From: Candidatus Zhuqueibacterota bacterium 4572_119 | GTDB taxonomy: Bacteria > Zhuqueibacterota > Zhuqueibacteria > Thermofontimicrobiales > Thermofontimicrobiaceae | Direction: 5' to 3' | DNA length: 14,941 nt | Assembly (NCBI GenBank): GCA_002084535.1 | Contig: NBLI01000092.1 | Location: 1-14,941 of the forward strand | Shown here: piece after piece, positions 7,339-14,687 of the stretch | Position numbering within the stretch: position 1 is the first letter of the stretch | Layout of the letters: every line of letters starts with the position of its first letter | Position numbers and translations under genes: made by a program | The notes under the pieces: generated by a model | Seen by the model: the letters and a program-made list of their open reading frames with translations, nothing else | Told to the model about the DNA's origin: nothing | The model's database searches: none

Positions 7339-8882
7339 AAGAAGTCATCGCTCATATCCGAATGGTGCTGCGCCGGCTGGAAAAGAGAAAGATAGACCAA
7401 CTGGAAACCTACAAACGATTTTCCGGGCGATTGGACCAGCTCAGCCTGGCAGATTTAATTGAAAGTTTTGGTGTTGAACGTAAAACAGGTATTTTAACAG
7501 TCAGCAATGGAAAAAAAACCGGACAGGTTTATTTCAGAGAAGGAGCGGTCATTAACGCCGCGATCAGTTCCTTTAAATTTGAGCAGGCTGTTTATCAAAT
7601 GTTTCCATGGAAAAGCGGCTACTTCAACATGATTTTCAGAGACGTAGATATTAAGGAAGAAATTTCTATCAGTAATTTGGGTTTGTTGTTGCAGGGAATT
7701 AAAAGAATGGAAATCAGGGATAAACTGATAAGCCAGCTTCCCACGCCTGACACTGGATTTACTATTACACCCACGTTTAAAACAATCCTGCAAAAGAAAA
7801 AAATCGGAGACAGTGCCAATCAGTTCACACAACTTTTAGATGGCAGGCGGAACATTAATGAAATAATTGATGATTCCAACCTGGAAGATCTGATCGCGTT
7901 AAAAAGGTTAGTCAGGTTATATCAGCAGGGTTTTATCAAACCGACCTCCTTACCGAAAAAGGAAAAAGTGGCAGCCGGGCATATTATTGAACCAGAAAAA
8001 AAAGTGGAATATATCAACCAGACAGAACCGGCAATTAGCAAAAACGAAGTTGTCGAAGCCGGGCTTCAAACACATGACAATAATGATGCCGATGAAAAAT
8101 TTATTATAAAAGAAAAACCCATCGAGCTAATTGAAACTGAATTACCGCTTCCAGAACCGCCAACAGAAGCTTCCGCAAATTCTGAAATACCTGATAAAGC
8201 AACCGATGGAGAGGTAATCCCATCGATTCAGATGCGCCGGGATATGGTTATAAAAGATGATGCGCTGGAAACGGACGACCCCTTTGCCGTGGATTTGGAT
8301 ACTCCTCAACAAGAAAATTCAGAAACAAAGGAGATCGTCCCGAAAGAGGAAAAAGATGATGACAGCGAAATGTCAATCATCGAACAGGTAATACCGCGTA
8401 CTAACGAAGAAAGCCCCGAATCCGATGCATTTTTTTCCGGGCAGCCTGACAAAGAAAGCAAATCTGAAGAAGATAAAACAGAAGTAACCAAATCACCAGA
8501 AATCAGTTCAATAATTACAGATGACAACCTTGAAGATTTTGTTTTTGATTTAAAACCTCAAAATAAACATGAAGACCTGGAAAACGAATTAAAACCGCTA
8601 ATCGAATCAATCGAAAATGGCAAAGATAGTTCACCGGATGTCTTTAAACAGCAGACTGACCCGACACCCAAAGAAGCTGAAAAACTATTTCCAACATCGG
8701 AAACCGTTGAATCAATGGATAAGATAATTCCGGAACAAGCCGATTTAATTCAAGATACAAAAGAAGAAAAAGAAGAAACATTTATTGATGAGGAATTAAT
8801 CCGGCAATCCACGTTTGTTAAAGAAAATGAAAAAGCCGCGCCACAGGAACCGGCGGATGAAAAGAGATTAAATCAACTATAA
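7254..8882 (+). CDS. Module A, segment 2: receiver end, DUF4388 domain, winged helix, acidic linker
   Basis: Receiver homology resumes at 7254 with LTKQREVQQRIRAFELGAKD, YLVKP, retaining the conserved Lys of the receiver; the only in-frame start-like codon, TTG 7299, lies inside the domain and is unlikely to be used. Numbering from that TTG: residues 41-135 are a DUF4388/PatA-like domain (FSGRLDQLSLADLIESF, GQVYFREGAVINA, AVYQMFPWKSGYF). A winged-helix-like segment follows at about 165-215 (FTQLLDGRRNINEIIDDSNL ... RLVRLYQQGFIKP). Residues 217-527 are a long, acidic Glu/Asp/Pro-rich linker with no folded domain visible. The frame ends with a TAA at 8880-8882, but the next segment carries on in another frame. 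Proteins of this build are cytoplasmic signalling or scaffold regulators; the DUF4388 partner is unknown. Confidence 0.75.
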   Translation, partial: LTKQREVQQRIRAFELGAKDYLVKPLHVKEVIAHIRMVLRRLEKRKIDQLETYKRFSGRLDQLSLADLIESFGVERKTGILTVSNGKKTGQVYFREGAVINAAISSFKFEQAVYQMFPWKSGYFNMIFRDVDIKEEISISNLGLLLQGIKRMEIRDKLISQLPTPDTGFTITPTFKTILQKKKIGDSANQFTQLLDGRRNINEIIDDSNLEDLIALKRLVRLYQQGFIKPTSLPKKEKVAAGHIIEPEKKVEYINQTEPAISKNEVVEAGLQTHDNNDADEKFIIKEKPIELIETELPLPEPPTEASANSEIPDKATDGEVIPSIQMRRDMVIKDDALETDDPFAVDLDTPQQENSETKEIVPKEEKDDDSEMSIIEQVIPRTNEESPESDAFFSGQPDKESKSEEDKTEVTKSPEISSIITDDNLEDFVFDLKPQNKHEDLENELKPLIESIENGKDSSPDVFKQQTDPTPKEAEKLFPTSETVESMDKIIPEQADLIQDTKEEKEETFIDEELIRQSTFVKENEKAAPQEPADEKRLNQL

Positions 8883-9367
8883 AAGATGATGGCAGAGATA
8901 GAATCGTTCTGATCAGTGTTGACTATGATTGCAAAGATGAATTGATGGATATACTGACCGGAGATAATTTCAAAGAAATTAATCTATCAGAAACCGATAA
9001 TTTAAAAATCAATGTTGGCAAAATTGCTTCCGACAAAACAGAAAACGTCAAACTATTGGCGCTCTCAATTGAGTCTGATTTTGATAAATTATTAGAATCC
9101 ATCCAGGATACAATCAAAGGGAAAATTTTTACATTCGACTGCACTCGACCGGATACATGGGAATATTCAAATTACCTGATTCATTCAATATACGATAAAT
9201 TTAAATTGCCCAGCGTGGTATCTGTGATGAATATGGATGAACAGGACACGCTTAATCTTGAGGTAATTCGTTACAAACTAAAACTGCCAAAAGAGATCCC
9301 GGCAATTGTCTGGAATGAATCTGACGAATCCAGCAAAGAAAGGCTGTTAGATCACCTGTTAAATTAA
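8861..9367 (+). CDS. Module A, segment 3: degenerate COG2229/MglA-like G domain (frameshifted from segment 2)
   Basis: The frame opens after a TGA at 8858 and reads KEIKSTIKDDGRDRIVLISV as beta1, so homology starts upstream of the first start-like codon (TTG 8942). GKIFTFDCTRPDTWEYSNYL, LPSVVSVMN and KLPKEIPAIVWNESDESSKE follow the order of COG2229-type Ras-like GTPases (beta4 with DSTRPET, ANKQD region, then the C-terminal helix). The nucleotide-binding motifs are gone. The P-loop position reads SVDYDCKDEL without GKT. The switch II position reads LALSIES where the family has TPGQ. NKxD reads MNMDE. If one A is added to the AAAA run at 8859-8862, the linker of segment 2 continues directly into this domain, so it was probably the C-terminal domain of one fusion protein. 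Confidence 0.65.
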   Translation, partial: KEIKSTIKDDGRDRIVLISVDYDCKDELMDILTGDNFKEINLSETDNLKINVGKIASDKTENVKLLALSIESDFDKLLESIQDTIKGKIFTFDCTRPDTWEYSNYLIHSIYDKFKLPSVVSVMNMDEQDTLNLEVIRYKLKLPKEIPAIVWNESDESSKERLLDHLLN

Positions 9368-9708
9368 CATCATGCTGGCTATACAATCATTAGGAAAAAT
9401 AACAGGTAAAGGCGAGCTGCTCTGAAAGCAGTATATTAAAAAATCAAAAAACTGTTTAGTTATATGAGTCTGTTCTAAAAACCAGGTATTTTAAGATTTT
9501 TCATAAATTATGGTGCTATAACTTCAATATAAACAGTTTTTGTTTTGATTGGAAAATACCTAATTTTTACCTTTTTACAAAAACTTATGATTCAGGGATG
9601 CCACGATCAGAGCTGATTACAGTTTAGGTTTATGACCTTTTGGAAAACTCTGTTTGAACCGGCATCTATTCTGTTTTTGTTCCATTTTGCACAGATTAGG
9701 TTTTTGAT
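9368..9708. other. Intergenic region between modules A and B
   Basis: No gene seen. A small hairpin CTGCT-CTGAA-AGCAG at 9417-9431 and a 9-bp inverted repeat AGGTATTTT (9484-9492) / AAAATACCT (9553-9561), followed by a T-run, are the only structures. The second could act as a weak terminator for module A or be chance in AT-rich sequence. The module B start is preceded by TTAGG (9696-9700) at 8 nt, a weak Shine-Dalgarno site. Confidence 0.5.
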
Positions 9709-10908
9709 ATGCACAAAACTTACAAAATATTCATTTTAGACAAAGACACAACTTACATGACACCGCTGGTGAACGGTCTTCAAAAAGCCGGTTTTAAGGT
9801 TATTTGCTGGGAAGGAAACCAAAAAGCCATCGACATAGCCAGGGATGTCAAACCCGATCTCATCATTTCAGAAGTTGATTTGCCAGATTTTGACACCTAT
9901 GATTTTTTCAATGAAATCCGCTCCATCCAGCAATATAAAACTGTACCCTTTATATTTTTCAGCAGTCAAAAAAAAGTGGATGACAGAATCAAAAACATTG
10001 AAATCGGTATCGATGATTATATCAGCAAACCGTTTTATGTTGAAGAGGTTGTCTCCCGGGTCAAGAACCTGTTAAATGAAGTCTCTGGAATCGAAAAAGC
10101 CCAGGGGCAAACTGAAAAAGGATTTTCCGGCAATTTGACAGAAATGAACCTGGTCGATTTAATTCAAACGATGGAGCTGGGTAAAAAATCTGCTGTAATA
10201 AAATTAAAGCATCAGAACTCACTGGGTATTGTTTGCATTTCAAACGGTGAGGTTGTGGACGCCAATCTCGAAGACCTTCCCCCGGATAAAGCAATTATGC
10301 GTATGTTCACCTGGACAGTCGGGGCTTTTTTTGTGGAAATGGTGTCCGTAAAATTGAACCGCAGAATCGAAAAAAGCAATAAAAAACTAATCGATATTGG
10401 TGTGCGCCGGGTGAACGATTGGGAACAGATCAAACAGGGATTACCCCCTTTGAGCGCCATTGTTGTTAAAACAAACAGCAATAATTTTGAACAGCTCAGC
10501 GATTTGGAAAAAGAACTGCTTTCCGGTATAAAAAACAAAGTGCGGATTTATGATTTAATTGAACAAAGCTCTCTTGATGATTTGAAAACGCTGGAATTGG
10601 TGCGGGGGCTGCATCAGAAAGGATATCTCCAGGAAACTGAAGATAATTATTCTCATTATGTTGATGATTATTTAAAACGGCTGAAAGCACAGGCGCACAA
10701 TGGTAAATCTCCCTCGGAACGGGCACAAGCCATCGTGGCAAATTTATTTAAAAAAGAAACCAGCCAACGACAACAAAGAATCCCTGATCGCAGGCAGCAG
10801 CAGGACAGGCGCAAATACGGAAGAAGAAGCGAGGATCGTTGTAACCGGGGAAACCCGGTCTATTTAACCAAAGCGGAATTACTCATGCTCCGGGAAGCTC
10901 TTTTATAA
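9709..10908 (+). CDS. Module B: receiver-DUF4388-winged helix regulator with Glu phosphosite
   Basis: 399 residues, intact. A CheY-like receiver spans about 5-125. Its acidic pocket reads D11-K12-D13 and the phosphoacceptor site reads S54-E55-V56-D57-L58-P59, so Glu55 stands where Asp is needed; Ser85 and Lys107 (SKP) are kept. A DUF4388/PatA-like domain spans about 138-225 (FSGNLTEMNLVDLIQTMELG, IVCISNGEVVDA, AIMRMFTWTVGAFF). A winged-helix-like segment follows at 248-307 (LEKELLSGIKNKVRIYDLIE ... LVRGLHQKGYL). The tail at 357-377 is Arg/Gln-rich with repeated DRR motifs (PDRRQQQDRRKYGRRSEDR), a charged tail possibly binding nucleic acid or protein. It lacks the acidic linker and fused G domain of module A, but a free G-domain gene follows 121 nt downstream. 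Likely a cytoplasmic regulator acting without phosphotransfer. Confidence 0.88.
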   Translation: MHKTYKIFILDKDTTYMTPLVNGLQKAGFKVICWEGNQKAIDIARDVKPDLIISEVDLPDFDTYDFFNEIRSIQQYKTVPFIFFSSQKKVDDRIKNIEIGIDDYISKPFYVEEVVSRVKNLLNEVSGIEKAQGQTEKGFSGNLTEMNLVDLIQTMELGKKSAVIKLKHQNSLGIVCISNGEVVDANLEDLPPDKAIMRMFTWTVGAFFVEMVSVKLNRRIEKSNKKLIDIGVRRVNDWEQIKQGLPPLSAIVVKTNSNNFEQLSDLEKELLSGIKNKVRIYDLIEQSSLDDLKTLELVRGLHQKGYLQETEDNYSHYVDDYLKRLKAQAHNGKSPSERAQAIVANLFKKETSQRQQRIPDRRQQQDRRKYGRRSEDRCNRGNPVYLTKAELLMLREALL

Positions 10909-10932
10909 GCTCGATATTTTTCAAAATTGGCA

Positions 10933-10957
10933 TAATAATTTTTCAAAAAAATTATTA
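10933..10957. other. AT-only palindrome after module B regulator
   Basis: TAATAATTTTT (10933-10943) and AAAAATTATTA (10947-10957) form a perfect 11-bp inverted repeat with a CAA loop. It lies 25 nt after the module B stop. A stem of A-T pairs only is a poor intrinsic terminator. It could be a protein-binding site or chance. Confidence 0.3.
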
Positions 10958-11029
10958 GTTGTTGCACTGGTCTCGCGATTGAAAAAAAACTTTTTATACT
11001 CTCGAAATGCTTGATTGAAAGAAAGCTAA

Positions 11030-11524
11030 ATGAAAATTGGTGAAGTAGCTGTTATTAGTCAAAATGGACAGCAAAAAGATGATTTTATTCGCTCTATTTG
11101 CAGGAAAATAGATTTAAAAAATGAACGCATCTCATTTGGAAAATTCGACGCCAATGATCAATTGGCACTTCATTTATACGGATTAAGTATCGATGATCAG
11201 GATAATGATCTGTCATGGGATTTAATCTCCAGAAAAATGTTGGGATACATTGTCATCTTTGATTGGGAAAATCAAATTTCTCTGGAATCAATCAAGCCCG
11301 TTGTCGATAATCTTTCCTATAATATGAGGGCGCCATTTATCATTATTGCCAATATAAAAGAGGGAAAAAAACCACCGATTCCGAGCAGCTTTTTTAAAAA
11401 CAAAGGTATCGTTCTTTCAACCGATTTTCGTTTTACATTTGGGCAGGTAAATAAGCCGGAAAGCGCCCGAAAAAGTTTAAGACTTTTGGTGGATATGCTG
11501 CTGGAACGGGTTAATAATTTTTGA
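11030..11524 (+). CDS. Free-standing degenerate COG2229/MglA-like G domain
   Basis: 164 residues. The outline follows a small Ras-like GTPase of the COG2229 type: beta1 GEVAVIS, helix DDFIRSICRKI, then ISFGKFDANDQLALHLYGLS where the family has (M)DFGRI...LxLFGTPGQ, then DLISRKMLGYIVIFDW where the family has ILSEGxLGFIVLVDS, and APFIIIANIKEGK where the family has PYVVAANKQDL. The P-loop GxxxxGKT is replaced by SQNGQQKDD, TPGQ by LSIDD, and NKxD by NIKEG. GTP binding is therefore unlikely, so this is a pseudo-GTPase. Its 121-nt distance and strand match make it the probable partner of the module B regulator, mirroring the fused arrangement in module A. The start at 11030 lies eight codons before beta1 ends; only a weak GAAAG precedes it. 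Confidence 0.6.
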   Translation: MKIGEVAVISQNGQQKDDFIRSICRKIDLKNERISFGKFDANDQLALHLYGLSIDDQDNDLSWDLISRKMLGYIVIFDWENQISLESIKPVVDNLSYNMRAPFIIIANIKEGKKPPIPSSFFKNKGIVLSTDFRFTFGQVNKPESARKSLRLLVDMLLERVNNF

Positions 11525-11632
11525 TTTTGATTGAAATGTTATACTGAACTTAATAAGTCGTGTTAAAAGTCAATGCTGCTGCTATGTCTAACATTTCCAA
11601 GTTAGGATTAAATTTAATACAGGATAAAAATT

Positions 11633-12046
11633 TTGCCAGACAATTCTGATTACGCTCTGCGCCCCAGCGAAAAATTAGATGTACTCTACCGCTTATTCCG
11701 TGGGGAAAATATCTGCGATTTGATTGACAACATGGACAATACCAGTGTCATCGGGCTGCAAAAATTCATGTGGGAAACTGCTGCCGAATTTGGAATCATA
11801 AGCCGTAAACATAATTTCTCGCGGAAAGAGATCACCCGGAAAATGAAACCCACGCAGCAATTCCAAAAAGAGCAAAATTGTGATGAACGGATTTATTTTT
11901 GCAAAGGGACGCACTGTATCCACTCCAATTCAGAATGCGCGAGAAAAAAAATAAAAGAACATATCAAGGTAATGTCCGAATCAATCCGGGAATATATAGA
12001 AACTGAACAGCATAATGAAACCTTTGTCCAAAGCACTCTCTCGTAA
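11633..12046 (+). CDS. Cys-cluster protein with HTH-like N-terminus, unknown function
   Basis: 137 residues, family not recognised. It starts with TTG at 11633; there is no ATG before the in-frame TAA at 11615, and AGGA (11621-11624) at proper distance supports this start. The N-terminal half (LDVLYRLFRGENICDLIDNM ... IGLQKFMWETAAEFGI) is helical and resembles a helix-turn-helix of the transposase-like type. The C-terminal half holds Cys83, Cys90, Cys95 and Cys102 (C-x6-C-x4-C-x6-C), a likely zinc or iron-sulfur site, followed by a basic amphipathic helix. Its 3' end overlaps the next gene by 32 nt, so the two are probably translated from one transcript. No signal peptide, so cytoplasmic. The role is unknown. 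Confidence 0.6.
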   Translation: MPDNSDYALRPSEKLDVLYRLFRGENICDLIDNMDNTSVIGLQKFMWETAAEFGIISRKHNFSRKEITRKMKPTQQFQKEQNCDERIYFCKGTHCIHSNSECARKKIKEHIKVMSESIREYIETEQHNETFVQSTLS

Positions 12047-12953
12047 ATCACTTCCAATACTCTTTTTTCTAATCTTATTTTTTTCTTCAGGATTTTCCCA
12101 AATTAGAAATATTCAGTGGGAGCGGATTAGCCATTCCGGAATTATTGTATTCCACACTAAAAAAGACAAAAAAAACGCTGAACAAATTTTATCCCAGTTG
12201 GTTAATGCTTACCCGCAAATCGCGTCCGAAATCGGCGGACAATCGAAAGATTCTATTTATGTCCATCTCACCCCGTCAGAATTAATTTACCGAAAATTTG
12301 TCGGCGAACATTTCCCACGGTGGAGCGAAGGCGCTGCCTATTCAGCGCGAAACATTATCATTTTAAAATCACCGCGATTTTCCACCAGACGCGGGAATGT
12401 TCATACCACCGCTATTCATGAATTAACGCACATTTTACTTAATAATGCTGTTCGTGGGAATCCCGTTCCCAGGTGGTTCAACGAAGGGCTCGCGGTTTAT
12501 TACTCCGGGGAAAAAATGTACACATCCGGCTCTTTGATATCCAAAGCGCTCATTTCAAAATCCATTATATCATTGGAAGATATTGACAAAGTACTAAAAT
12601 TTCATAAAGACAAAGCGCACCTGGCGTACCAGCAAAGCTACCTCGCCGTAAGATACCTTTTTGAACAATTTGGAAAAGCAAAAGTTAAACAAATAATATT
12701 TTTAATGGGACAGGGTCAAAACATAGACGGGGCAATGTCAGCTACTATCGGGATGGATTTTTTCGATTTTGAATATGACTGGTACCATCACCTGCAAAAA
12801 AAGTATCGCTGGCATTTTCTCATGGATTTTGATACTTACTTGTGGATATTTATTTTACTGCTTTTTCTTTTTGGATTTATGATCATCCGCTACAGAAACA
12901 GACAAACAATCAAACGCTGGGAAATAGAAGACGAAATGGACGATGTATGGTAA
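12015..12953 (+). CDS. Secreted peptidase-MA-like zinc metalloprotease with C-terminal TM anchor
   Basis: 312 residues. A signal peptide spans residues 1 to about 28 (basic start, hydrophobic ILFFLILFF core, cleavage likely near GFSQ). The central domain carries HELTH (His135, Glu136, His139) and, 18 residues on, WFNEGLAVYYSG with Glu157 as the third zinc ligand. This arrangement is the peptidase MA (gluzincin) superfamily. A TM helix at about 273-292 is followed by a short basic, then acidic, cytoplasmic tail (RYRNRQTIKRWEIEDEMDD). The catalytic domain would face the periplasm, tethered to the inner membrane. Substrate unknown. The gene overlaps the Cys-cluster gene before it by 32 nt and the acyltransferase after it by 7 nt (ATGGTAA), indicating one operon and perhaps an envelope role. 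Confidence 0.85.
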   Translation: MKPLSKALSRKSLPILFFLILFFSSGFSQIRNIQWERISHSGIIVFHTKKDKKNAEQILSQLVNAYPQIASEIGGQSKDSIYVHLTPSELIYRKFVGEHFPRWSEGAAYSARNIIILKSPRFSTRRGNVHTTAIHELTHILLNNAVRGNPVPRWFNEGLAVYYSGEKMYTSGSLISKALISKSIISLEDIDKVLKFHKDKAHLAYQQSYLAVRYLFEQFGKAKVKQIIFLMGQGQNIDGAMSATIGMDFFDFEYDWYHHLQKKYRWHFLMDFDTYLWIFILLLFLFGFMIIRYRNRQTIKRWEIEDEMDDVW

Positions 12954-13810
12954 AATACAAACTTGAATATTATCTGACCCGTTTTGTAGGGCTTCTTGCC
13001 AGGGGACTTTCTCCGGGAGCGATCAACTTTATTGGTGACCGGTTTGGTGACTTATTTTTTTATGTAATTAAAACCCGCCGCAAAACGGCTCTAAAAAATC
13101 TTACTCACGTTTTTGGAAAGGAAAAAACAGCCGACGAAATCAACCGTATCATCCATCTCAACTACCGTCATTTCGGCAGGACAATGATCGAATTCGCGCG
13201 CACTCCACTGCTGAACAGGAAAAATATTTTAGAAAAAGTTCCGGTGCAAAACCAGGAAATATTGCACGAAGCATTGAGTCAGGGAAAAGGCGTATTGGTT
13301 TTGTCCGGTCATTTTGGCAATTGGGAATATTTAGCCTCGGCTGTGGCGCAAATCGGTCCACCAATGTACGCGGTATTCAAAGAGCAAAAAAACCTGTTAG
13401 TTGACGACCTGATCAAAGAGCAGCGGGTGAACATGGGATTGCTGCCTCTGAAAGTCAAAGGAGGCGCGGCGCGCGGCATTATAATGGCGCTGCGGGAAAA
13501 TGCCAAAGTGCTCATTCTTTTCGACCAGGACGCCGGCGGTAAAGGAAGGTTCATCGATTTTTTAGGCAGACCGGCATCCACCACAGAAGGACCCGCGAAA
13601 ATCGCCATCAAACATAAAATCCCCTGTGTATTAGCCATGAGCTATCGAGGTAAAAAACACGGCATCAGAATAAAGCTGGAAAAATTTATCAAAGAATACA
13701 ACAGCCGGCTGGAAAAGTACATTCGCAAATACCCGGAACAATGGTTTTGGATGCACCGAAGGTGGTTGACATGGGAACGGCATGAGAAGCAGGCACCGGC
13801 AAAGGTTTAG
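12947..13810 (+). CDS. Lipid A lauroyl/myristoyl acyltransferase-like (LpxL/HtrB family)
   Basis: 287 residues from the ATG at 12947, which overlaps the stop of the preceding gene in ATGGTAA. The frame is open further upstream (to 12842), but those residues are the other gene read out of frame. The HX4(D/E) catalytic motif is present as His122-Phe-Gly-Asn-Trp-Glu127 after LVLS, and FDQDAGGKGRFIDFLGRPAS (192-211) and the C-terminal QWFWMHRRW (265-273) match the family. These inner-membrane enzymes add secondary acyl chains to lipid A or a related lipid from acyl-ACP. The family's usual length is about 290-310, so it is complete. Its N-terminus has a modest amphipathic/hydrophobic segment (RFVGLLARGLSPGAINFIG) that could associate with membrane. 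The stop TAG lies inside a hexamer repeat. Confidence 0.92.
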   Translation: MVKYKLEYYLTRFVGLLARGLSPGAINFIGDRFGDLFFYVIKTRRKTALKNLTHVFGKEKTADEINRIIHLNYRHFGRTMIEFARTPLLNRKNILEKVPVQNQEILHEALSQGKGVLVLSGHFGNWEYLASAVAQIGPPMYAVFKEQKNLLVDDLIKEQRVNMGLLPLKVKGGAARGIIMALRENAKVLILFDQDAGGKGRFIDFLGRPASTTEGPAKIAIKHKIPCVLAMSYRGKKHGIRIKLEKFIKEYNSRLEKYIRKYPEQWFWMHRRWLTWERHEKQAPAKV

Positions 13811-13832
13811 GTTTAGGTTTAGGTTGAGGTTG
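13803..13832 (+). repeat. Hexamer tandem repeat (AGGTTT)3(AGGTTG)2
   Basis: Five units of six bases: three AGGTTT and two AGGTTG. The acyltransferase stop codon TAG is formed by the junction of the first two units (13808-13810), so gene end and repeat start coincide. Unit number could vary between strains by slippage. Confidence 0.8.
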
Positions 13833-14045
13833 TATAGAAATCGTCAGATAAGTTCAGTTTCAAATGTTGTTATTCTTCTAACTTTATTCTTCATAAATCA
13901 ATCAGAAAATTCACTGTTTTCGCTATATGTTGAATATGATAAAAAAACGGGCAGGTAGCGGTTTTAATTGCAGCAATTATTTGATTCTTATTGCTCAATA
14001 ACAGGAACTCCAATTATTTTAGTTCGAATAAACATTATCCGTCAA

Positions 14046-14558
14046 TTATAAAATCCGCTCGCGCAATTCTTCCATAGCTTGTTGTTTTTCCCGTGCGCGC
14101 CCCAGGCGTATGGCATCCACCAAAGCAAGCAATTCATACAAGGCTGAATCTTTAGCACAAGCGAGCGGTACTCCTGGGTGTAAAGGTTCAATGACCTGAC
14201 CGCGCGCTTCACCTTCTGCCCAGGGCCAGACATAAGTTTCTTCGGATAAAATAGCGCTATTTAATGGTGGCGCGCTGTGAGCGGTAGGCATACCACGTTG
14301 AATAGCGCCCGGTTCGCCTGGAAAAACGTAACGCAGACCATGTTCCAGAAAATCCAGCAAATTATTCTTCATCAACCGCTTCTTATCTTCTGTAATTAAA
14401 CCGGCAATTTTGGAACGGTTTAACGACTCGCTGACCTCAGATTGACTAATTCCCAGGGTATATGCCATGTCTTTTAAGTACCACTGTTCTTTTTTCATCG
14501 ACGCAATTTTGAGCAGCACGACAATGTCCTGTGAACGCATTCCTCTGTGTTTTTTCAT
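14046..14558 (-). CDS. Winged-helix (MarR-like) transcriptional regulator
   Basis: 170 residues. Helix-turn-helix at about 28-48 (LKDMAYTLGISQSEVSESLN), followed by a wing and IAGLITEDKKR. The C-terminal domain (LEHGLRYVFPGEPGAIQRGM, PTAHSAPPL, YVWPWAEGEARGQVIEPLHP, then ELLALVDAIRLGRAREKQ) belongs to a family I recognise as a conserved DNA-binding protein but cannot assign to a named system. The start is firm: ATG at 14558 with GGAG (14565-14568) six nt upstream. A palindromic operator lies just beyond, suggesting autoregulation. No partner gene follows on the same strand before 13810, so it looks like an orphan. Base composition is visibly richer in GC (many CGCGC runs) than the spacers around it, compatible with acquisition by transfer. 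Confidence 0.8.
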   Translation of the reverse strand: MKKHRGMRSQDIVVLLKIASMKKEQWYLKDMAYTLGISQSEVSESLNRSKIAGLITEDKKRLMKNNLLDFLEHGLRYVFPGEPGAIQRGMPTAHSAPPLNSAILSEETYVWPWAEGEARGQVIEPLHPGVPLACAKDSALYELLALVDAIRLGRAREKQQAMEELRERIL

Positions 14559-14564
14559 AACTCA

Positions 14565-14568
14565 CTCC
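14565..14568 (-). promoter_or_regulatory. Ribosome binding site of the winged-helix regulator
   Basis: GGAG on the minus strand, six nt before the ATG at 14558; it fixes the start of the regulator. Confidence 0.7.
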
Positions 14569-14580
14569 AATCAGTTATCT

Positions 14581-14608
14581 TATATCGCGATTCGCGTATC
14601 GCGATATA
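14581..14608. promoter_or_regulatory. Palindromic operator upstream of the winged-helix regulator
   Basis: TATATCGCGAT (14581-14591), a 6-nt centre TCGCGT, and ATCGCGATATA (14598-14608) give perfect 11-bp arms. The TCGCG core also occurs in the centre, so three copies are spaced at about 8 nt. It sits 23 nt before the regulator start, overlapping where its promoter should be (an ATAAGAT-like -10 adjoins it). Best explained as an autoregulatory binding site. Confidence 0.7.
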
Positions 14609-14687
14609 CAATATATATTATTGTTTCCTGAAAAGCAAGCATAATTTTAAACAATGTGCAACACATCAGTTATGGGTGTATTCAAGA
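14609..14687. other. AT-rich spacer before the MITE pair
   Basis: No gene. It contains a segment (AATGTGCAACAC, near 14653) similar to AATGTGTAACAT between the two MITE copies, suggesting that the duplicated unit is longer than the element itself. Confidence 0.4.

Noticed and set aside
8855..8870. Programmed -1 frameshift at the module A linker
   Set aside because: The site does not fit X-XXY-YYZ in the zero frame and no stimulatory hairpin is evident; a simple A-run indel explains it better.
12842..12946. Upstream extension of the acyltransferase start
   Set aside because: These 35 codons are the TM-coding end of the protease gene in another frame; family homology begins at the ATG 12947.
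13803..13832. Chromosome end (TTTAGG-type telomere)
   Set aside because: Only five units, in the middle of the window, with ordinary sequence after it.
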